A DNA stretch of 44,698 bases from NCBI GenBank assembly GCA_019422065.1, contig JAHZEA010000006.1:1-44698 (forward strand). The letters are read 5' to 3'. This document shows positions 41,093 to 44,698 of the stretch, one piece after another (the first letter of the stretch is position 1; each line of letters starts with the position of its first letter). This DNA comes from Lachnospiraceae bacterium. GTDB lineage: Bacteria > Bacillota > Clostridia > Lachnospirales > Anaerotignaceae. The notes below the pieces were generated by a model that saw nothing but the letters and a program-made list of their open reading frames with translations, was not told the DNA's origin and did not search any database. A program made the translations under genes and the position numbers.

Positions 41093-43144
41093 ATGCTGCT
41101 TAATGAGCCTATTACAGCAATAAAAGGTATAGGAGAAAAAAAGGCCCAGCTTTTTAATAATTTGGGAATATTCACTGTTGAGGATATTGTGGAGTATTTC
41201 CCAAGGGATTATGAGGATAGGAGCGATGTACGCAAAATAGACCAGCTGGTTGAGGATGAGGAAAATACTTTTTTTGCTTGGGTTGATAATATTCCGGAAA
41301 ATGTGCATATAGGCAAAATGTCAATTACAAAAGTGCGTTTAAGCGATGAAACAGGCAAAATTAATGCTGTATGGTACAATCAGGCTTTTTTAAAAAATGC
41401 CATAAAAAAAGATGAATACTATATATTTACAGGCATATACCGCAAAAAAAACGGCAGGAGAGAAATTATTTCACCGGAGTTTGAAAAGGCCGAAAGTAAA
41501 GAAATATTAGGCGCAGGAAGGATAGTGCCAGTCTATCATTTAACAGCAGGCATAAGCCAAAAAGTTATAAGGGCTCTTGTAAAAAAAACGTTAGACAGTG
41601 TTAAAACTCAGCTTCCGGATTTTATGCCTTTAGATATAAGAAAAAAATATTGTCTTTGCGAAAGAAATTTTGCCATAAGCAACATACACTTTCCTGAAAA
41701 CTCAGAAAGTTTTTTTATAGCTCGTAAAAGACTTGTTTTTGATGAGCTTTTTATACTGCAAATGGCGCTTTTTAAACTTAAAGGCACAACAAAAAGAAAC
41801 AGTGGAATTATTTTTAAATGCGATAATGTTTTGGAAGAAACACAAAAGGCATTGGGGTTTGAGTTTACAAATGCTCAGAAAAAAGTAACTGAAGAAATAA
41901 TTAATGATGTGTCAAAAGGTGTTCTTATGAACAGGCTTATACAAGGCGATGTAGGAAGCGGAAAAACAGCTGTTGCTATGGCAGCTTGTTTAATGGCTGT
42001 TAAAAATGGGTATCAGGCCGCTTTAATGGCGCCTACTGAGGTTTTGGCAAGCCAGCATTATGAGGCTTTTAGTGCATTTTTCCAAAAATTCGGTGTTGAG
42101 GTATGCCTTTTAAAGGGCTCTCTAAAGAAAAAAGAAAAAGACGCAGCCAAAGAAAGCATATTAAGCGGCAAAACTAAAATGGTTATAGGAACCCATGCTA
42201 TTATTCAAAAAGATGTAGAATTTAAAAACTTAGCTCTTGTTATAACTGATGAACAGCACCGTTTTGGTGTTAAGCAGAGAAATGTTTTAACTGAAAAAGG
42301 AGCCAATGCCCATGTACTTGTTATGACGGCTACACCTATTCCAAGAACATTGGCTCTTATATTATACGGAGACCTTGATGTTTCTGTTATAGATGAGCTT
42401 CCGCCGGGCAGACAGGAGATACTTACTTATGCCGTTAACAGCTCATACCACAAAAGAGCATACGCTTTTATACGTAAGGAAGTTGAAAACGGTCGTCAGG
42501 CATATATGGTTTGTCCTATGATAGAAGAAAGCGACGCCATAGAGGCTAAGGCAGTAGAAACAATGATTGACGAGGTATCTCAAACGGATTTTAAAGGCTT
42601 AAAAGTATCTGTTTTGCATGGTAAAATGAAGCCGGATGAAAAAGACGCTATTATGAGCGATTTTGCAGCAAATAAAATTCAGATTTTAATTTCAACTACT
42701 GTTATTGAAGTTGGCATTAATGTACCTAATGCCACAATTATGCTTATTGAAAATGCTGAAAGATTCGGTCTTTCACAGCTTCACCAGCTGAGAGGACGCG
42801 TAGGCAGAGGAAAATACCAGTCATACTGTATTTTGGTTACAGACTCTAAAAGCCAGATTACAAAAGAGCGAATGAAAGTAATGCAAAAGACAAACGACGG
42901 ATTTGAGATTTCCGAAACAGACTTAAAGCTTAGAGGGCCGGGAGAATTTTTCGGCACAAGGCAGCACGGCCTTCCGCAGCTTAAAATAGCTAATCTTTAT
43001 AAAGATGCGGATATGCTTTCACTTTCACAGGAGGCAGCAAAAGAGCTTAACAGAATGAAGGATTGGGGTAATTTGCCTGAATACAGACTGCTTTCGGAAA
43101 AAATTGACACTCTTTTCTTAAATAGCCAAAGAATTGGCATTTAA
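41093..43144 (+). CDS. recG: ATP-dependent DNA helicase RecG
   Basis: RecG remodels stalled forks and branched DNA. The 683-residue protein has the wedge/OB domain (about 1-190; PITAIKGIGEKKAQ), then helicase domains with Walker A GDVGSGKTAVA, the DEQH box (ITDEQHRFGV), TATPIPRTLAL, and C-terminal motifs STTVIEVGINVPNAT and QLRGRVGRG. The FGTRQHGLPQL segment near the end is typical of RecG. GGAGG lies before the ATG. Confidence 0.96.
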   Translation: MLLNEPITAIKGIGEKKAQLFNNLGIFTVEDIVEYFPRDYEDRSDVRKIDQLVEDEENTFFAWVDNIPENVHIGKMSITKVRLSDETGKINAVWYNQAFLKNAIKKDEYYIFTGIYRKKNGRREIISPEFEKAESKEILGAGRIVPVYHLTAGISQKVIRALVKKTLDSVKTQLPDFMPLDIRKKYCLCERNFAISNIHFPENSESFFIARKRLVFDELFILQMALFKLKGTTKRNSGIIFKCDNVLEETQKALGFEFTNAQKKVTEEIINDVSKGVLMNRLIQGDVGSGKTAVAMAACLMAVKNGYQAALMAPTEVLASQHYEAFSAFFQKFGVEVCLLKGSLKKKEKDAAKESILSGKTKMVIGTHAIIQKDVEFKNLALVITDEQHRFGVKQRNVLTEKGANAHVLVMTATPIPRTLALILYGDLDVSVIDELPPGRQEILTYAVNSSYHKRAYAFIRKEVENGRQAYMVCPMIEESDAIEAKAVETMIDEVSQTDFKGLKVSVLHGKMKPDEKDAIMSDFAANKIQILISTTVIEVGINVPNATIMLIENAERFGLSQLHQLRGRVGRGKYQSYCILVTDSKSQITKERMKVMQKTNDGFEISETDLKLRGPGEFFGTRQHGLPQLKIANLYKDADMLSLSQEAAKELNRMKDWGNLPEYRLLSEKIDTLFLNSQRIGI

Positions 43145-43232
43145 TTGGTTTTTTACTGATTTTAAATAATAATTTTACATTACTGCAAAAAAAATGATGG
43201 CACAAAAAATTCCGCAGTAAACAATAGAAGTA

Positions 43233-43261
43233 TTGTTTTTTACTTTGCGGTCTGATATAAT
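43233..43261 (+). promoter_or_regulatory. Promoter of rsmD-coaD
   Basis: TTGTTT (43233-43238) and TATAAT (43256-43261) are 17 bases apart, 40 bases before rsmD. Confidence 0.65.
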
Positions 43262-43301
43262 CTATTATATTTATGTGTTGATTATGGTTTTGGAGGACTC
43301 A

Positions 43302-43862
43302 ATGAGAGTTATATCTGGTATTTCAAGAGGCTGTAAGCTAAAATCGCCTGAAGGTTTAGCTACAAGGCCTACAACTGACAGAATTAAAGAGTCTATATTT
43401 AATATAATGGCGCCGGATTTATATGAGTGCAGATTTCTGGATATATTCAGCGGCAGCGGTGCTATTGCCATAGAGGCATTAAGCCGCGGAGCTAAAGAGG
43501 CTGTACTTATTGATAATTCAGATAAAGCTATGGCTGTTATTAAAGAAAACCTTATTCACACAAAGCTTATTGATAAAGCTGAAACTTTGAAGGCAGATGT
43601 TTTTTCTGCTTTAAATGTTTTAGGCGCAAAAGGAAGGCAGTTTGATATTATATTTTTAGACCCGCCATATGCTTCAGGTCTTTATTCTCAGGTGCTTAGT
43701 GCTATAGTAGAGCATAAGCTGCTTGATGAAAATGGGTACATAGTTGCCGAGCAGTCCTCAAGTGACGAGCCGGCAGAGGTAAGCGGTCTTGTAAATTACA
43801 GGATAAAAGATTATAAAACAAGCAAAATGGCCTTCTATGCTTTGGAGGAAAAAGATGATTAA
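43302..43862 (+). CDS. rsmD: 16S rRNA (guanine-966-N2)-methyltransferase RsmD
   Basis: RsmD methylates G966 of 16S rRNA. The 186-residue protein has RVISGISRG, RPTTDRIKESIFNIM, the SAM-binding DIFSGSGAIAIEALSRGA and the catalytic LDPPYASG. A longer frame opens at 43233, but TGGAGGACTC directly precedes ATG 43302, where the family starts. The last 8 bases overlap coaD. The rsmD-coaD order is common to many bacteria. Confidence 0.94.
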   Translation: MRVISGISRGCKLKSPEGLATRPTTDRIKESIFNIMAPDLYECRFLDIFSGSGAIAIEALSRGAKEAVLIDNSDKAMAVIKENLIHTKLIDKAETLKADVFSALNVLGAKGRQFDIIFLDPPYASGLYSQVLSAIVEHKLLDENGYIVAEQSSSDEPAEVSGLVNYRIKDYKTSKMAFYALEEKDD

Positions 43863-44349
43863 GGCAATTTATCCGGGGAGTTTTGATCCGGTAACAAACG
43901 GGCATCTTGATATTATTAAAAGAGCCGCTAAACTTGTGGACAAGCTTGTTGTAAGTGTACTTGAAAACCCGCATAAGTCAGGTTCTCTATTTACAACAGA
44001 TGAAAGAATAGAGCAGCTTAAAAGAGTAACAAAAGATATAAAAAATGTTGAGGTATCCTCGTTTAACGGGTTACTTGTTGATTATGCCAAACAAATAGAC
44101 GCTCAGGCCGTTATAAGAGGATTAAGGGCAGTTACAGATTTTGAAAATGAGTTTCAAATGGCACTTACAAACAGGAGCCTTATGCCGGAGCTTGAGACAT
44201 TATTTATTCCTACAAGTGTTGAGTATCTTTATTTAAGCTCTAGCACACTTAAAGAAGTTGCTATGTTTGGGGGTAATATTTGCTCTATGGTACCATGTGA
44301 GATAAAACAGGATGTTTTGGATAAATTTACAAAGCGAGGGGTTAGATAA
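43855..44349 (+). CDS. coaD: Phosphopantetheine adenylyltransferase
   Basis: CoaD adds AMP to 4'-phosphopantetheine in coenzyme A synthesis. The 164-residue protein has the nucleotidyltransferase loop YPGSFDPVTNGHLDII, VIRGLRAVTDFENEFQMALTNR and the second ATP site LSSSTLKEVA. TTTGGAGGAAAAAG precedes ATG 43855; this start overlaps rsmD by 8 bases and excludes an earlier in-frame ATG in rsmD. The next gene starts directly after its stop. Confidence 0.95.
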   Translation: MIKAIYPGSFDPVTNGHLDIIKRAAKLVDKLVVSVLENPHKSGSLFTTDERIEQLKRVTKDIKNVEVSSFNGLLVDYAKQIDAQAVIRGLRAVTDFENEFQMALTNRSLMPELETLFIPTSVEYLYLSSSTLKEVAMFGGNICSMVPCEIKQDVLDKFTKRGVR

Positions 44350-44698
44350 ATGGATGCAGTTTTAAAATTGCTTGAGGAACTTGAGGATATACTTGACCAA
44401 AGCCGTGCCGTGCTGTTCTCTAACAAGGTAGCGGTTGATAAAGACGAGATATATGATATTATAGCCGAAATCAGATTAAGGCTTCCAAACGATATTAAGC
44501 AGAGTAAATTTATTGTATCTGAAAGAAACAAAATACTTCTTGATGCTCAAAAAGAGGCAGATGAGCTTTTAGACTCAACTAAAGATAAGATTGCCAAACT
44601 TGTTGATGACCACGAGATTACAAAACAGGCCTATGAGCACTCAGCGCAGATTGTAGATAATGCTAAAAAGACAGCTAAAGAAATGAGAATTGGCGCTA
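44350..44698 (+). CDS. Coiled-coil protein, truncated by the window end
   Basis: An ATG at 44350 directly follows the coaD stop. The ~116 visible residues are highly charged and helical: LLEELEDILDQSRAVLF, DEIYDIIAEIRLRLPNDI, then KILLDAQKEADELLDSTKDK and repeated EI/QI-type heptads. This resembles the coiled-coil proteins found after coaD in Clostridia, sometimes annotated as ATPase or V-ATPase subunit H-like because of similar coiled coils; a real ATPase role cannot be claimed. The C-terminus is outside the window. Confidence 0.7.
   Translation, partial: MDAVLKLLEELEDILDQSRAVLFSNKVAVDKDEIYDIIAEIRLRLPNDIKQSKFIVSERNKILLDAQKEADELLDSTKDKIAKLVDDHEITKQAYEHSAQIVDNAKKTAKEMRIGA

Noticed and set aside
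1..44698. CRISPR arrays, insertion sequences, tRNA or rRNA genes, prophage
   Set aside because: I saw no regularly spaced repeats, transposase or integrase frames, cloverleaf or rRNA sequence; the gene order is ordinary chromosomal core apart from the bla island.

Overview
The window looks like a chromosomal core segment of a low-GC, spore-forming Clostridia bacterium, probably in or near the Lachnospirales. Evidence is the AT-rich sequence, strong AGGAGG ribosome sites, frequent TTG/GTG starts, and Firmicute-type gene order (rapZ-whiA-HPr; gmk-rpoZ-priA-def-fmt-rsmB-rlmN-prpC-prkC-rsgA-rpe-thiN; Gls24-fakA-recG-rsmD-coaD). A YmxH-type gene and a SpoVD/FtsI-type PBP fit a sporulating lineage. 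I see no tRNA, rRNA, CRISPR array, insertion sequence or phage gene.

Region 1 (1-3420) is a cell-wall/carbon-control operon: the end of a ROK kinase, murB, rapZ, whiA and an HPr-like gene. The gluconeogenesis factor usually found between rapZ and whiA is absent, and the HPr-like protein has Asp in place of the phosphorylated His but keeps the regulatory Ser, so it resembles Crh.

Region 2 (3545-9030) holds a bPH-type membrane protein, the magnesium channel gene mgtE, a DUF362 ferredoxin protein, an Xaa-Pro aminopeptidase and a DUF2161 nuclease-like protein. The mgtE leader has a strong promoter, a 34-codon upstream ORF, an intrinsic terminator and a pairing that buries the mgtE ribosome site. 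It looks like a leader-peptide attenuator.

Region 3 (9097-18680) is a beta-lactam-response island. blaI-blaR1 sits between two class B penicillin-binding protein genes, and all three promoters carry BlaI-type ATTACA-N2-TGTAAT operators. The second PBP gene runs into an unknown membrane-anchored protein and an SLH-anchored GH18-type hydrolase. No beta-lactamase is present in the window.

Region 4 (18717-23200) has single genes on both strands: threonine aldolase, ymxH-like, a GNAT acetyltransferase, nrdR and rqcH. rqcH and yicC diverge from a nearly symmetric pair of face-to-face promoters.

Region 5 (23321-38170) is a long co-directional housekeeping block: yicC, remA, gmk, rpoZ, priA, def, fmt, a broken yugP-type metallopeptidase, a cupin, rsmB, rlmN, prpC, prkC, rsgA, rpe and thiN. 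The yugP frameshift is neatly explained by a 20-base deletion between 8-base direct repeats.

Region 6 (38318-44698) contains a 46-residue membrane protein, rpmB on the minus strand, a Gls24 protein, fakA, recG, rsmD, coaD and a coiled-coil protein cut by the window end.
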